Source of the DNA: Brachypodium distachyon
Taxonomy: Eukaryota > Streptophyta > Magnoliopsida > Poales > Poaceae
Direction of reading: 5' to 3'
Assembly (NCBI RefSeq): GCF_000005505.3
Contig: NC_016131.3
Span: 24,357,001-24,421,000 of the forward strand
DNA length: 64,000 nucleotides
Each line of letters begins with the position of its first letter. The stretch's first letter is position 1. The notes beneath the pieces were generated by a model that was not told the DNA's origin, made no database searches, and saw only the letters and a program-made list of their open reading frames with translations. The position numbers were made by a program, and so were the translations under genes. Below, one piece after another: positions 1 to 11,759 of this stretch.

Positions 1-1104
1 GATTACTGTCGCCGGCATCTTCTGACTCCGACCAGCAACTTCCCGGCTGCTACTAACGTTTTCTTGGTTCTGACGTAGTTCGGAGGTCCAAAGACAGCAT
101 CGAGCTTCGCTCGTGGCTCGCCACCGACGAGTGCTGGAGGAAGATAACGACGTTTACCCACAAGAACTTCAGTGTAATTTTATTTTACTTTAAAAATGGT
201 TCTATAAAGGTTGGTTGCTTTAATATATGGCCTTGACCTTCTTGAAAAAAAAGATAAATGCAAAAATACTCCCTCGATTCTAAAATATATTGTGTATAGC
301 TTTTCTTGACCATCAAACTTCCAGCCCAAACAAACACAACCAAAAATTTGATCTGCGGAATAGCTTTTTTTCTTGAGCGATAAAATTTGATCTAGCTTGT
401 AGCAAAAAATATCAACATCCTTTTAAAAAAAATATAGAAATCGGGATGGACCCGAGGCGGGAGAGAGAGAATGTAGAGAGAGGAGGGCTGGTCGGCGGCA
501 TGTATTTTTATCTAACCAAGTTCAATTTTTTTTTTGAGAAAATCAGGCAATAGTTAGTATTTTTTTTGTCGACTAATATTGTAAGTTAGTGTTTTGATTT
601 AGGTAGTCCTTCTTGTACCTCCTCTGATTCATAATAAGTGTCTCAGATTTATAGTATAAAGAATCTGAGGCATTTACTATGGATCGAAGGGAATATCAAT
701 ACAACATGTAAAATATATTAACTAATACAGTTGCATATGAGATAATTGAGCAATCAACTGTGTTTATTTTTTATGTCTCCAATGATATTTTCGATTGTTG
801 CAGTCAATGCATGTTTACCTTAGGACAAAGTTTTTTTTCCCTGAAATTGGCCAATTTTCGATTTGTTACCTTAGGTTTGACTGCTAGCTGGATGGTAACC
901 ATATTTACTGCTCACCAGTTCAAATTCCATATTATGCTCAGTTTGGGACCAATATCGGATGAATATTTTTTTACTAGCCAGCAGATAACCACCTATTATT
1001 ATCCAGAATTTCTTTCAGAAATATTTGAATGAGCAGCAGTAAAGCTTCTCAGGACAATAGGCCTGAATGGTGGAGCTGAATCAACGAGCACTTGCGTCTT
1101 CAAA
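1..1104. other. 3' flank of the decarboxylase gene, no gene recognised
   Basis: No coding region could be supported here. The stretch is the downstream flank and 3' UTR of the minus-strand gene that stops at 1105. Around 264-290 there is a left Stowaway-like terminus (CTCCCTCGATTC) without a partner, and a small degenerate Stowaway lies at 618-693. The first 150 bases are more GC-rich than what follows, but they hold no ORF I can recognise. Confidence 0.5.
618..693. mobile_element. small degenerate Stowaway MITE
   Basis: Foldback of about 76 bp between TA dinucleotides (616-617 and 694-695). The left end reads CCTCCTCTGATTCATAATAAG and the right end is its imperfect inverse (ATGGATCGAAGGGAA). 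The core pairs as ATAAGTGTCTCAGATT with AATCTGAGGCATTTA. It is diverged from the canonical CTCCCTCCG terminus, so it is an old copy. Confidence 0.6.
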
Positions 1105-4100
1105 CTACTGTACAACATTTCCTAATAGCTTGGTGGCCTCATCTTGCAAAAGCTTCCAAGCGGCATCTACATGTTGCTCCTCTGTCAACGGTGCTCCAAC
1201 TACAAATCTCAACACAAACTTGCCAGAAAGAACCTGTTCAAGAAAGTACCAAGAAGAAAATCAGTGGATACATGCTCATGATTAGATATCAAGACTACGA
1301 AGGATCTGCTAGTAACTCACCGTATGTGATATGAAGATCTTGCCACTTGAGTTCGCACTATCCATTAGGTCATAGTTAAGTTTATGGCCATTGTCGACCT
1401 CACAAGTTGGGGGCACAAGGCAGAAACAAACAAGGGAAAAATTCCTCGGAGTTACTACCTGAATTAACAAGTAAAAAAAAGCTTTCTAAAAATAAAGATT
1501 TCCAGTTTAAGAAAATATAATGTGCTTCTAGACTAGAGCCAGTAGTCTTAAAATTAGACATTGGTTTCTTTTTCCCTATACCTCAAATCTTGGATCAGAT
1601 ATTACAAGTTGTTCAAAATGTTGAGCCAACTGGATGTGCTTTCTGATATAGCTCTGTAGGTTTTCCACGCCATAAAGCCTCAATACCATCCATAGCTTCA
1701 GTGATCTGAAACAAAAGAAAGGCTCCACTTGGTAAAATACATGAAACTAAGACTGTTCATCGCCCGGTTGTGGCCAGTTTGTCAGTTAAACACCCGATCC
1801 AGCCTAGAAGCAGCAGGTCAGGCTGGTGTGGGTTATACAGTTTATGCCCTTTAGACTGCCACCACACAAACAACAGCCGTCGCGGCATCATCATCCCGCC
1901 CAGTGCCAGCACCGGCAGCAAGCAAGCCATCCTCACAGTGGTGATGGGCATGACGGCAGCCCCGTCCGGCGTTCCAGAAAGCAAGCAGTCATTGTGGCTG
2001 CGGCGGCAGAGGTCCCATTCGGCACATCGTTCCAGCAGCTAACAGTCATCGGGGGGGCAACAGCAAGCGAGCAGTCAGCCATGGCGTCGTGAGATGTCCC
2101 TCTGTCAATGAGACAACGTTCTCTAGCACCTCCATTGGAGTCCTGAGCGGCGGAGCAAGATCACTAGCTTTGGGTGTGTTCGGTTGATGAACAAAGTCAA
2201 CCCTACCAATGTTTTGGCCATGAATATTTTTTTTACTCTTGCTTGGATGGTTGTCAAAATATTGGCAAGCCAATGTTTCATGACATACTTTAGTTCATCT
2301 TTGTTGCCAACATTGGCCAAATCTTGGCAACTAAAACCTTAGCCAAAATATTGGCTAGCCAACTTTTGGGTGAGATAGGCTTGGGCTAAAACCAAACACA
2401 GCTCTGCTTGGAGCTCTAACCCCTGAGCAGAGCAGCTATGCAATTGATTGATGCATGTTCTAGGTAGCTAGCTCTGTATTTCTGCTCAACCGTGGCTGCT
2501 GTGGCACTGGCATCATGTTTGCGTTGCCCACACCCGCAAGAAGCTAGTCTAGGGCTCAAATATGCCAAACAGGCAACTGACGGTTTCAGCGGTTTGAAAC
2601 CTGACCTGCAACCCGCGAAAACCAGCCATGCGTTTTGGTTTGAGTTAGTTTGACCGTTTATCATGTTGAGCCTAACCTGTGAACAGCCCTACAAGAAACT
2701 AGCAGAATTCAAACCGTAGTAATAATGCAGCTAGTCATAGTGACTGCATTAGAAAACCAGAATTCTAACCATAGTAAGCTGTCCTCAACAACATTAATGG
2801 TTTAGAGGTGTTGCCTGTTAAGCTACTTGAATATTTCCGACACAATCTCAACCTTGAACCTTCACGCAGTTGTGATTGAGGAGGGGTGTTCTAGGTTCCA
2901 ACCTACCTTCCTCCTTCTAGCTCTTGCGTTCCATGGGCGTGAACTGGACGGGAGGAGGTAAGCTAGTCATTAGTCCTGGATCTGAAAGGGAGTGATTATT
3001 GGGATCCTCTTGAAGCAACCGCCAGTCATCTTCAAGCTCACCGGTGGTACCAGCATGCTGAAGATGAAGCCAGTGCTGCCTCAAGGATCTCCGGCGGACG
3101 CTCCTCCCCGTCGGCCAGCAGATCTGAGACGGCATCGAGCCAATGGCCTCTAAGGCACAACCTAGATCTACTACATACACAGCCATGGCGAGGCCAAGCC
3201 TCTGTACTCTACCTCTCTGGCCACGAAGCTGACAGAGTGTAGGCAAGAAAGCGGCGGCGGTAGGAACGGGGGTCTCGAGCAGAGGGAAGGGGAGGGGAGA
3301 AACAGAGGAGGAAGGGGCGAGTATGGTTGCACAATGCTATATACACCAATACATCTAGCTGATCACATAAGCATCATATATATAGCATGGATGTATCTAT
3401 TCTTAAAAAGCGTCTAGATACATGTAATATTTCGACAACAATTTAAGATCGGAGAGAGTATTAAGAAAATCCTGTTGAATAAAGAACAGATAAAATGATA
3501 GAGTATTGAAATGCTAACCCTGTTGTTCAATACCTTGTCTAGCACACAAATTGTCAAGTACTAAACTACTCCCTCCGATCCTAAGTTCTTGTCGTTGTTG
3601 TAGTTCAAATTGTTTTAAAACAACGACAAGAATTTAGGAGTATATATGCTAGAGAAATTTACCTAAAACGACGGCCAAGTGGAATCTGCCAATCTTTGAA
3701 GTCAATAACAGAATTTTCTTGGGAAGCCTGAAAATATAATTTTATTACACATTGGCACCAAGCCAAACAAAATTACATACAGAAACGGACTTTTTATAAA
3801 TAAAAAACTTTAACAAGCTTCTACACAGAATTTGCTGTTATTAAAATTACATTACAGGCATGCAGACCTTCTTCAACACAATACTTTGATTCTCTTGATT
3901 AAAACTTCAGAAATATACACTTCAGTTCATTCTGTAATTTGATTAAAACTGCAGGAAATATTTACATACTGCATTATTACCAATATTGTACGTAGTAATT
4001 ATAGTACAAAATTGCGGCAAGTCCTTGTAAAAACGTAGTAGGCAGAGTTTCACAACCACTCGGGAGATGTTTCATAGGATCTGGAGGGAGCCAGTAACCA

Positions 4101-7100
4101 GTCACATTTTACTCGCTTCTCTTGTTATATTTAAATTTTTTGGCACATACAATTTCTAAACAAACAATAACAAGCAGACTAAAGAAAAATCTGAAACTGG
4201 CATACTCCTGCTAGGAAAAACAACTCTCAAAAGCCAATGGATTTCCAGTCCAGTTGATAACCAGCTGGTTACCACTAGGATTTGGGAACTTAGGATCAGA
4301 AAGAAATCACATTCTCTATTCAGACAAAAGTGACGACCTCTTCAAAAAGTAAATCCAAATAGAATATCATCATTCATCAGCAATGATGAAAATATCGAGA
4401 AGAAAAGCATAGAGAGGGAATGAAAGTCTTAACCTTATTCTTAAGAAACTCTGGATTTGTAGACAATGCTTGTATGAGATAATTCCTATCCTGTTTGTAA
4501 TGTGTGATGTTAGTTTCTGCATTGGCAATACTGACACAATAACGAAGTAAGATACTTGGACGCAAACAAAAGAAAGAAAGAAAGTTAAGATGAGTAAAAT
4601 ATTTTATGCAGATCGGGGCATGTAACATGGCTTACTTTAACCCAAAGCAAGGAACAGTCGAAATTTGTGAGGAACCATTTATGTGCATTCATATTAAATG
4701 AATCAGCTTCTTCCACTCCATTGAGGTATTTTCGGTACTCTGGGCATATACAAGCACTTCCAGCATATGCAGCATCAATATGGAACCACATGTCATGGGC
4801 CTACCAGAAATAAACAAATCAAAGAAATAAACAAAAGAATTCCATCAACAAACATAGATACAGCAAGATATTTAAAATTCCATATGTATAAATTGCATAA
4901 GTCATATACAGAAACAAGGTAACTAATAACACTCGGTCTGTAGAACCAAGTTCCGAAAGGCATGCTCCAAAAAGATCACAGACGTAGGACAGTACCAGTT
5001 CCTACGGGAGAACCCACCAAAACCTATTTTTAGCTCAAATATAAATTTAGATAACTTGGGATTTCAAATACTTCTGAAAAAGGCAGGAACTGAACTATTG
5101 AAGATATTAAATATCTAGACAGATTAGATCGCTTCAACTTAATCTTGGTCATTTCCAGATTATCATACTCAAAAACTGGGCTAAAGCCCTAAACACCTGT
5201 GCTATCTGTCCTAGTTCATGCAAGGGGTCCACTGCCGATGAAGATGTTGTACCAACCTGAAACAAATAAGAAGTTTTTTTAGAAAGTAAATATTGATGAA
5301 AAAACTACTCCCTCCGTTTCTAAATACTTGTCGCTGTTTTAGTACAAGTTTGCACTAAAACAGCGACAAGTATTTAGGAACGGAGGGAGTACAAGGGAAA
5401 AGCTAAGCTTAACTATTCCATATTAAAAAACTCTATTTTGCACCTATTCTACCGCCTCTGCTGTGGGGCACCAGGTCATTCTCAATTTCTCATATTAGAT
5501 GGTACTTTCCAATTAATTACACCTCTTTTGTAATGGTACCGAGCTAATTTTCTCAAAAATAAATAACATCTTATTTTTGAAGTAGATGAAGATTGAAAAG
5601 TAAGGGGTCATTCGGTTTGCAGAATTTTTAGAACATTTTTACAGGATTTCAACCTTTAGGATTTTTTCCTAGTAGCATTCGTTTGACATGAGTAGAGATG
5701 CTAGATTCCTAAGTATTATGTCCAAATTGACCTAATTTCTCAGGAGTCTTAGCATAAGGTGAGACCCCATGGAAATATCCTAAGGATTGAAGTGTGCAGG
5801 ACATTCTAATGCTCTACTTTTCCTATTCCTGTGATTTCAGAATCCTGTAAACCAAATAAATATAGCTCACATGACTGATAGGATAACTGAACTTTCATAT
5901 ACTATCAGGGTTTAAGTTGTCATTAACTCAGTATATTGACTCATGTAGTTCACCAAAAGAAATATAGTAGATCATATTGAGATGTCAATGTTGGAACGCA
6001 TGAACCTGTTTCTCAGTGCCTAACTATAGCAAAAGAAAATGCACACAAAGGAAGTACAGTTCATTGCTTACCGTTGCACAGATGAAGAATGGTATCAAAC
6101 CAGCTGACAAATCTATGGAGATGGCCTCGCTAACTGCTCCTGGTGTAACAGCATAGTTCATACTACAGTCAGCCTTCACAATTCGGATGTTTTCTGGGAA
6201 AATTCCAGCAATCTGTAAACAGAAGTATTTCAGTGAGGTAAGCAGAAAATAAACAGAAACTACAAGAATATAATACAAATTTTGTAACTACTCCTTCCTT
6301 TCCATATTACAAGGCATATGATTTCTGTCCTAAGTCGGACTTTTTATAGTTTGACCTAGTTTATAGGAAAAAAATATCAAGATCTATAATATTCCCTCCG
6401 ATCCATAATAAGTGTCGCTAGTTTAGTACAAAGTTGTACTAAAGTTGTACTAAATCAGCGACACATTATGGATCGGAGGGAGTACCAAACAAATACCAAT
6501 AGATCAACTATTAAATATATTTTCATAATGCATTTATTTGATATTATAGATGATATTTTTATCATCAAACTTTCAAAAGTTTGACTTAAGACAAAAATCA
6601 TATGCCTTATAATATGGAAAGGATGGAGTATTTCACAGACATTCTTTTTAAATAGCATCAAGTCTGAAGATCAGAACAAGAAGTCAGTTTTTTTTGAGAA
6701 AAAAAAATATAACTAGTGAGATTTTTTATTAGATAAAGATAACTCGAAATCATTCTACAGAGAGATCAGACCATTCATTTTAACATAACTAGTGAGATTT
6801 TTGTTGAATTCTATCTGCATACCTGGCATGCCTTTTTCAGAGCAGAATGTGTTTGATCAGATGCATAAACTACTATTTTTTCAAGGGATTTCTTCCCGTG
6901 CTTCCTTAAAGTTCTATCTCGTGCAGACAATAGTACAACAAGAATGGCTTCACTGGCGGTACCCTGGATTACTCCTCCACCAAGTGCTGCAAACAAAGAC
7001 GCAATAGAGAAATTCAGAAGAGAGACTTCCGCCAGAAATTAAGTCTGAAAATTTGTGCACCAAGAGCTAACAGCAATATCCACTATTCTGCTTAAGTGGC

Positions 7101-10100
7101 ATACAAAAATTAGATGTCTCAATTATCAGATCAAGGATAGTCCTCCTTCAAAAAAAAAATCAAGGATAGTCCATATCACAGTGTGTATCTTAGGATGCCA
7201 CAGTCCTACTGGATTGTTTCAACCCTAATCCTACGCAGGATCATAATCAGGTAGTAGCATATAATTATAAAATAGTGGTCCAGACCATACGATTTTTAGA
7301 GCCATGATTTTCAAGGTAAATCATAAGATGACTGAGATTTTTTTTTTCTCTGGAGAAAACAGAAAAGCTTTGTGTCTTCGAGCATTGATAGAAGAAAACA
7401 TATGTACAAGCCCAAGACATGATTACAACTCTAAATACCAGTGCTATGCAGCACCAGGAGCAGCAACCACAGACCCACAGCCCCTGCCGTCGCCAAGAAG
7501 CAGGCCTTGGCCCTGATTGTGTCCATCCCTTCCGAGAGCTGCACCTTGCAGAGCGCAACCCAGACCTGGTTGGTAGCCAACATTTGGTTGCCAAAGGAAT
7601 CTTGCCAACTTCTTCACAAATTTTGCCAATAAAGGCTAACAAACCCTTAGCCAATTTTTTGGCTAGCCAATAGTTGGCAAAAATTGGTAGGGCACAAATA
7701 GTCAAGAACCAAACACACCCATACTTCCCCAACGCGAGCGGGCCACAGGCCCTTCCGATAACCACGATCTAATGCCTATTGGCCAACACGCATTATCTCA
7801 AATACGTCTCTGCCGTTAAGCCATAAAAGAGCCATGTTCCCTTCCCAACCACCAATTTGGTGGATTGAAATAACACGCCTCGCTCATCTCTAGAGAATTG
7901 CATGTCCAGGACTTGCCAGGGGCAGCAAGGGTCAGTGCACATCCTCTAGATCCAACGAACCGTGAGGCTGATTACAGTCCGAGCATCCTTTTGACATGCT
8001 AATTAACGAACATGGTCATAAACTATGGTTGTATTAGCCATGGTCATAAGATTAACGAACATGTAAATGGTACTACCTAGGACAATCATTCCGACATGCT
8101 CACGTTGTCCTACATGGCTACATGTCTATCGCATAGCCAATGATGTGGCTTGAAAATGCAGGTCATACTAGGGTGCATGCAGTCAACTACATGAAATTTT
8201 GGACTACTAATTTCTGGAAAACTATATAGATCGACAATGTGAAAATAGTGGACTTCCGTTGTAAAATTATTTCATATCATATGATTTTTGTTGATGTTGG
8301 TAGCATGTTATGATTGAAGGTAGTAAAAGTCTTGCAATGGAGACTGCAAAAAGTAAAGAACAACCTACATTTCTGAGGAGGTGTCATCTTTAACAATTAG
8401 GTCAGGATTCCTTTGTAAAACTAGACTAAATACTCAATATTATGGCAGGAAGAAAGAAATAAGAAATGGCAATGCATGATAAACAAATCAATTATATGAA
8501 TAACCATCAGCCAAATATGGCAAGTTTCACGGATGGTGTTTGTTAACCTTCTCCTTCAGATCATATCTAGACATGTCAATTAATGGAGGTGCTCAAATAT
8601 TATAAGAGAACAGAACTATAGAAACAATAATATATGACTGCACTCTTACCAGCTGATAGAAACTCGCTAGGAAGCTTAAGCATTTTTGCAACCCAGTCTA
8701 AGACTATAACCTCTAGCTCTGTTGCAGCAGGAGAGGTTATCCAACTAAATCCAACAATGTTAAATGCAGCACTAAGCATCTCCCCCAGGAATCCAGCGGT
8801 GCTGCTATTTGAAGGATAGTAAGCAAAATAATTTGGACTTTGCCAATGAGTTACTCCCGGTACTATCTTCTCCCGAATATCTGGACACCAGAATATTAAG
8901 CTTAATACATGAAAAATTCCTTAAGTTTAGCGCATGAAATACTTTTGATGAATCCAAATTCCCATGTCACTTGAAAGTGGACTGGAAGAAACATCACCAT
9001 CAAAAAGGGCATCCAAAGTATCAGGTTGGTTTGGAGCTGAATCTGGAAGAAGTTCCTTTAGATATCCTGGCTGCAAGGAAATCAACCAATCAGTGGCTAT
9101 GGAAGCATAAATGTGGATTGGAATGGCAACAAACTCCATAACATAATCCATATTCTGTACTCAATGGGTGGGAAAGTTGACTGTTTGTTCCCTTAATTCT
9201 TTAATGGCATCATGACCACTCTACAACCAGAGAGATGATAGTTTTATGGCCCTTACAATAATGCATTGCCATATATGCTTCTTGCAAACAGTATAGTAAT
9301 GTCATTAATTAAACTAGTAAGGGCATGAAGTGTTCCCATGGTGTCCTATGTCGAGGGATCAAGAAATATGTCTTCTTACTTAGTTACTTTGACGCCAATT
9401 ATCTGAGGACTACCTACTGTACTATATGCATGCATTTCTACGTGTGCAATTAAAACTTAAGCATTCCCCTTATCTGTACCCGAACCTGCCTATATAAGCC
9501 ATCATCTGCACTCCCTCAACGGCACAATCACTAGTTCCATTCCACGTTATGCTCCACTCAGGATACCCTTTTGGACCTGCTTGGGATTGTTGTATTTTTT
9601 GTCGAAGGGGCTGGTATTTAGTTCCACTCCCCCCAAGTTGAACTAAATACCTGTCCTTCCACTAAAAATACAACAATCCAAGCAGGCCATTATTGTATCT
9701 ACTCCACCAATATTTGACACTTTTAACATTCCATTTCTGTATATTTACTGATGCAGAGTCCCTTGAACCTTGCATTCATTAGTTTCATGTCTTTCTGATC
9801 CTCAGTAGTCAGATCTCCACTTCGACTTGTCTACAGTATATTTGTTATTAGCTTGTACCATATTTGCTATCTGCTTTATTAATATACTCCCTCTTTCAAA
9901 AAATAGAAGGACAAGTCCTAATCTGAGAAATCCGGAAATGCAAGAACTAATTGATCCTTGAACTCCCATAACACGTCCCTATGTCCTCGTTACTAGTTGC
10001 CAAATTGATTCTTAATTGCACCTCTACTCAATGCTGCAATGTGGTTGGCCTAGTAGGAAATTTTCTTGGGAATAAAATTCATAGATTTCAGCACCCTTCT

Positions 10101-11054
10101 TGGGAGAAAATTTTCCTTGCTTCACTCGACTTTAAAATTTGTCCTTGTATTTTTGGATGGAGTATTAGGAAAAGGTTTTGCCTTATTTTTCTTTATAAAA
10201 AATATAGTGCATCTAGTTCCATTAGACATGCTTGTATATAAATTGGTTGTGCCAAACTGTTGTTTTATTATGTCAATTTCTTAGAGACACTACAAAAACA
10301 CAAATTTTCCCATTACCATTACAAAACCTGGGTAATTTGCTAGAAGACACCGCAACGGCTAAAAAAATTTATACTCCCTCTGACCCATATTACTTGTCAC
10401 AGATTTAGTATATGGGTCTGAGGGAGTAGCTGAGATGAGAGAGGACTGAAGGGCGTAATAGAAACTTCACATGTGTTCTCTCTCTTCTAGCTCAAAACGT
10501 GTTATTTTTTTAGTGGTTGTGGTGTCTTATACTCCCTCCGACGGGTATTACTTGTCTCAAATTTGCCCAAATACGGATGTATCTATGTGCAAAAAGTGTC
10601 TAGATACATGTAATATTTTGACAAGTAATTCCGACCCGAGGGAGTAATAAATTACCTGGTTTTTGTAATGGCACTAGACAAATTGGTGGCTTTGTTGAGT
10701 CTCTGATCAATTGACTCAAAATACCGGGACAACTAATCTTACCTTGTATAAACCAGAGCACGATAAACCACATAGATGAAACCTACTAAATTGGTCAATG
10801 TGCAACCTGAGTCATACTATATTCAGTAGTAGTTGTCGATTCTGTAGTTTAAGCAAAGCTGCTGAATATCAAGGGCGATAGAGTAACAGAAGTAGCATAC
10901 TAGCAAGTTGTACTGCAGAACGTGTCGAGAGCCGTGGTCGTACCTGGACTTGGCTAAGGACGGGATAGGTCTCAATGGATTTGTAGTAGTCGGCGATGAA
11001 ATCCACCATCCGGTGGCCGCACTCCCGCAGCTGCTCCTCGTCCATCGGCCGCAT
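1105..11054 (-). CDS. aromatic amino acid decarboxylase-family enzyme, probably an aromatic aldehyde synthase
   Basis: PLP-dependent group II decarboxylase family, which acts on Phe/Tyr/Trp in the cytosol. Twelve exons (minus strand, 5' to 3'): 11054-10944, 9070-8998, 8880-8650, 6986-6823, 6212-6072, 5256-5197, 4800-4636, 4490-4434, 3727-3663, 1705-1582, 1458-1321, 1233-1105. All junctions are GT/AG and phases join without a break. The sum is 1458 nt, 485 residues plus stop, the usual family length. The first Met (MRPMDEEQ) is the first ATG after an in-frame stop. Visible active-site residues are His185 (SDQTHS), Asp269 (HIDAAYAG) and the PLP lysine Lys301 (NAHKW). The catalytic loop reads NPEFLKNK with Phe330 where decarboxylases have Tyr, which points to aldehyde synthase (oxidative decarboxylation-deamination) activity. 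Gly352 (IPLGRRF) is the residue type of Trp/Phe rather than Tyr enzymes. Cys410 (CFCLVP) replaces a usually conserved Arg. Introns are full of MITEs. Tyrosine/tryptophan decarboxylase remains the alternative name. Confidence 0.9.
2168..2402. mobile_element. MITE with GTGTGTTCGGTT-type ends
   Basis: The left end TGGGTGTGTTCGGTT and right end AACCAAACACAGC are inverted repeats. The interior has repeated TTGGCAA/TTGCCAA words (CCAATGTTTTGGCC, TTGGCTAGCCAA). Related fragments occur at about 7567-7721 and 52368-52470 in this window. The terminus type is common to hAT-like or unclassified grass MITEs. No clear target duplication was identified, so the exact ends are approximate. Confidence 0.5.
3569..3640. 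mobile_element. Stowaway MITE, right end trimmed
   Basis: Starts CTCCCTCCGATCCTAAG after TA (3567-3568). Its arms TTCTTGTCGTTGTT and AACAACGACAAGAA pair closely. The right arm ends at TTAGGAG followed by TA, so the outer GATCGGAGG part is missing. It lies in intron 9 of the decarboxylase gene. Confidence 0.75.
5308..5389. mobile_element. near-perfect palindromic Stowaway MITE
   Basis: 82 bp, TA on both sides (5306-5307 and 5390-5391). CTCCCTCCGTTTCTAAATAC at the left is matched by GTATTTAGGAACGGAGGGAG at the right, and the inner CTTGTCGCTGTTTTAGT pairs with ACTAAAACAGCGACAAG. It is nearly all stem with a loop of a few bases, so it is young or conserved. It lies in intron 5 of the decarboxylase gene. 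Confidence 0.92.
5604..5862. mobile_element. MITE with GGTCATTCGGTTTGCAG-type ends
   Basis: About 260 bp in intron 5. The left end GGTCATTCGGTTTGCAGAAT and the right end ATCCTGTAAACCAAATAAAT are inverted copies with a few mismatches. There is no coding sequence inside. The termini are of the common grass type with TTTGGTTTGCAGG; superfamily (hAT or Mutator-like) cannot be settled without the target duplication. Confidence 0.5.
6291..6628. mobile_element. Stowaway MITE interrupted by another Stowaway
   Basis: Outer element between TA dinucleotides (6289-6290 and 6629-6630). The left end CTCCTTCCTTTCCATATTA matches the right end TAATATGGAAAGGATGGAG inverted. Arms carry AAGGCATATGATTT and AAATCATATGCCTT, with AGTTTGAC/GTTTGACTTAAGAC internally. 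It is split by the younger element at 6392-6482. It lies in intron 4 of the decarboxylase gene. Confidence 0.8.
6392..6482. mobile_element. nested Stowaway MITE
   Basis: Sits inside the element 6291-6628. Left TTCCCTCCGATCCATAATA and right TATGGATCGGAGGGAG are inverted, flanked by TA. The centre contains a short direct repeat (AAAGTTGTACT twice), so the loop has been duplicated. Confidence 0.85.
7567..7721. mobile_element. partial MITE of the AACCAAACACACCC type
   Basis: The right terminus AACCAAACACACCCA is clear and the interior repeats TTGCCAA/TTGGCTAGCCAA words like the element at 2168-2402. The left terminus is poorly preserved (around CTGGTTGGTAGCC). It lies in intron 3 of the decarboxylase gene, in a stretch (7430-7740) that is otherwise unrecognised. 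Confidence 0.4.
9573..9688. mobile_element. 116-bp foldback MITE
   Basis: The left arm GGACCTGCTTGGGATTGTTG and the right arm CAACAATCCAAGCAGGCC are inverted. The inner TAGTTCCACTCC/AAGTTGAACTA and GGTATTTAG/CTAAATACC also pair, so nearly the whole element is stem. No coding potential. It lies in intron 1 of the decarboxylase gene. The family is not recognised. Confidence 0.7.
10374..10426. mobile_element. 53-bp Stowaway MITE
   Basis: CTCCCTCTGACCCATATTAC at the left, ATATGGGTCTGAGGGAG at the right, TA on each side. Extremely short, essentially two terminal repeats. Inserted in the foldback 10283-10704. Confidence 0.8.
10532..10644. mobile_element. Stowaway MITE
   Basis: CTCCCTCCGACGGGTATTAC at the left against GTAATTCCGACCCGAGGGAG at the right, TA on each side. 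The interior has the common AGATACATGTAATATTTTGAC module shared with the elements at 30026, 58919 and 63607. It interrupts the right arm of the foldback 10283-10704. Confidence 0.85.
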
Positions 11055-11759
11055 CCAACCGCCGCCGCCATTGCTGGTAGTGCTACCGTCCCTTAATTGG
11101 CAAAATTATCAGCACAAAAAAAAGCAGGCGGGGATTATAGAGAACTGCTGGACGAAGGGAGATAGTAGAGGGAGACAGTAGAATGCCGAGGTATGGGGAT
11201 GAGATGTTCACATGTTTTCCGACGGCAGAAGTAGAGGGGCGGGGGCGGGGGAGGGAGCCAGGGAGGAGGCCAGGAGGGGAATGGATTTTGTTTTTCTCTA
11301 TCGTTGGGGTTTTATCCATCGTCGGGACGTGTGATCCTGGTGCAGTATGTGCTTTGTGGGTATCGAAGCGGCAGCCACGTAATCAAACAAACCGGCCTGG
11401 AAGCATGCAGCGTTTTTTTCTGGACGCGACCACGCCCGCTAGCCAACCCCTGGAAGAAATGTCGTCATTGACCCTGTCTCTGACCTCATGAACCCGGATC
11501 AAGGAAGGAGGGTGGGATGAACCGTTGGTGAAGGAAACTTTGTGGGAGGAAGATTTGCAGCTGATCCTATCAATTCCAGACAGCGTGTTGCTGATGCTTC
11601 AGGCAGTTTACACCACAAGTCTGCGCGGAAAAACTTGATCTAAGATCAGGCAATGTCGACGTGTGACTGCGTTGTGATCTTATTGAAGGTGGTGGCTCAA
11701 AGCTTAGCTTTGTGGATGGCAACCCCGAGTTCGATCTTTGATTGGACTCGTCATCGTCT
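11055..11759. other. upstream region of the decarboxylase gene
   Basis: This is the 5' flank of the minus-strand gene starting at 11054. It is GC-richer near 11180-11300. No convincing TATA box could be placed. Short ORFs on both strands have no recognisable domain. The mini-CACTA begins at its far end. Confidence 0.45.

Larger units (their letters stand above)
1706..3662. other. large intron 9 with transposon debris
   Basis: This 1957-bp intron of the decarboxylase gene holds a hAT-like MITE (about 2168-2402), the right half of a Stowaway (about 3375-3456) and a nearly complete Stowaway (3569-3640). Between them, about 2900-3300, is a GC-richer block containing a 109-codon minus-strand ORF with no recognisable domain. 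It looks like inserted sequence rather than an exon, because the joined exons already give an uninterrupted protein. Confidence 0.5.
10283..10704. mobile_element. foldback element carrying two Stowaways
   Basis: Outer inverted arms: AGAGACACTACAAAAAC at the left against GTTGAGTCTCT at the right; CATTACAAAACCTGGGTAATTT against AAATTACCTGGTTTTTGTAATG; GAAGACACCGCAACGGCTAA against TTAGTGGTTGTGGTGTCTT. One Stowaway (10374-10426) sits in the spacer and another (10532-10644) splits the right arm. The order of insertion is therefore outer foldback first, Stowaways later. The element is in intron 1 of the decarboxylase gene. Confidence 0.7.

Noticed and set aside
2917..3246. 109-codon ORF in intron 9 considered as an extra exon
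   Set aside because: The joined exons on either side already give an uninterrupted conserved protein with matching phase.
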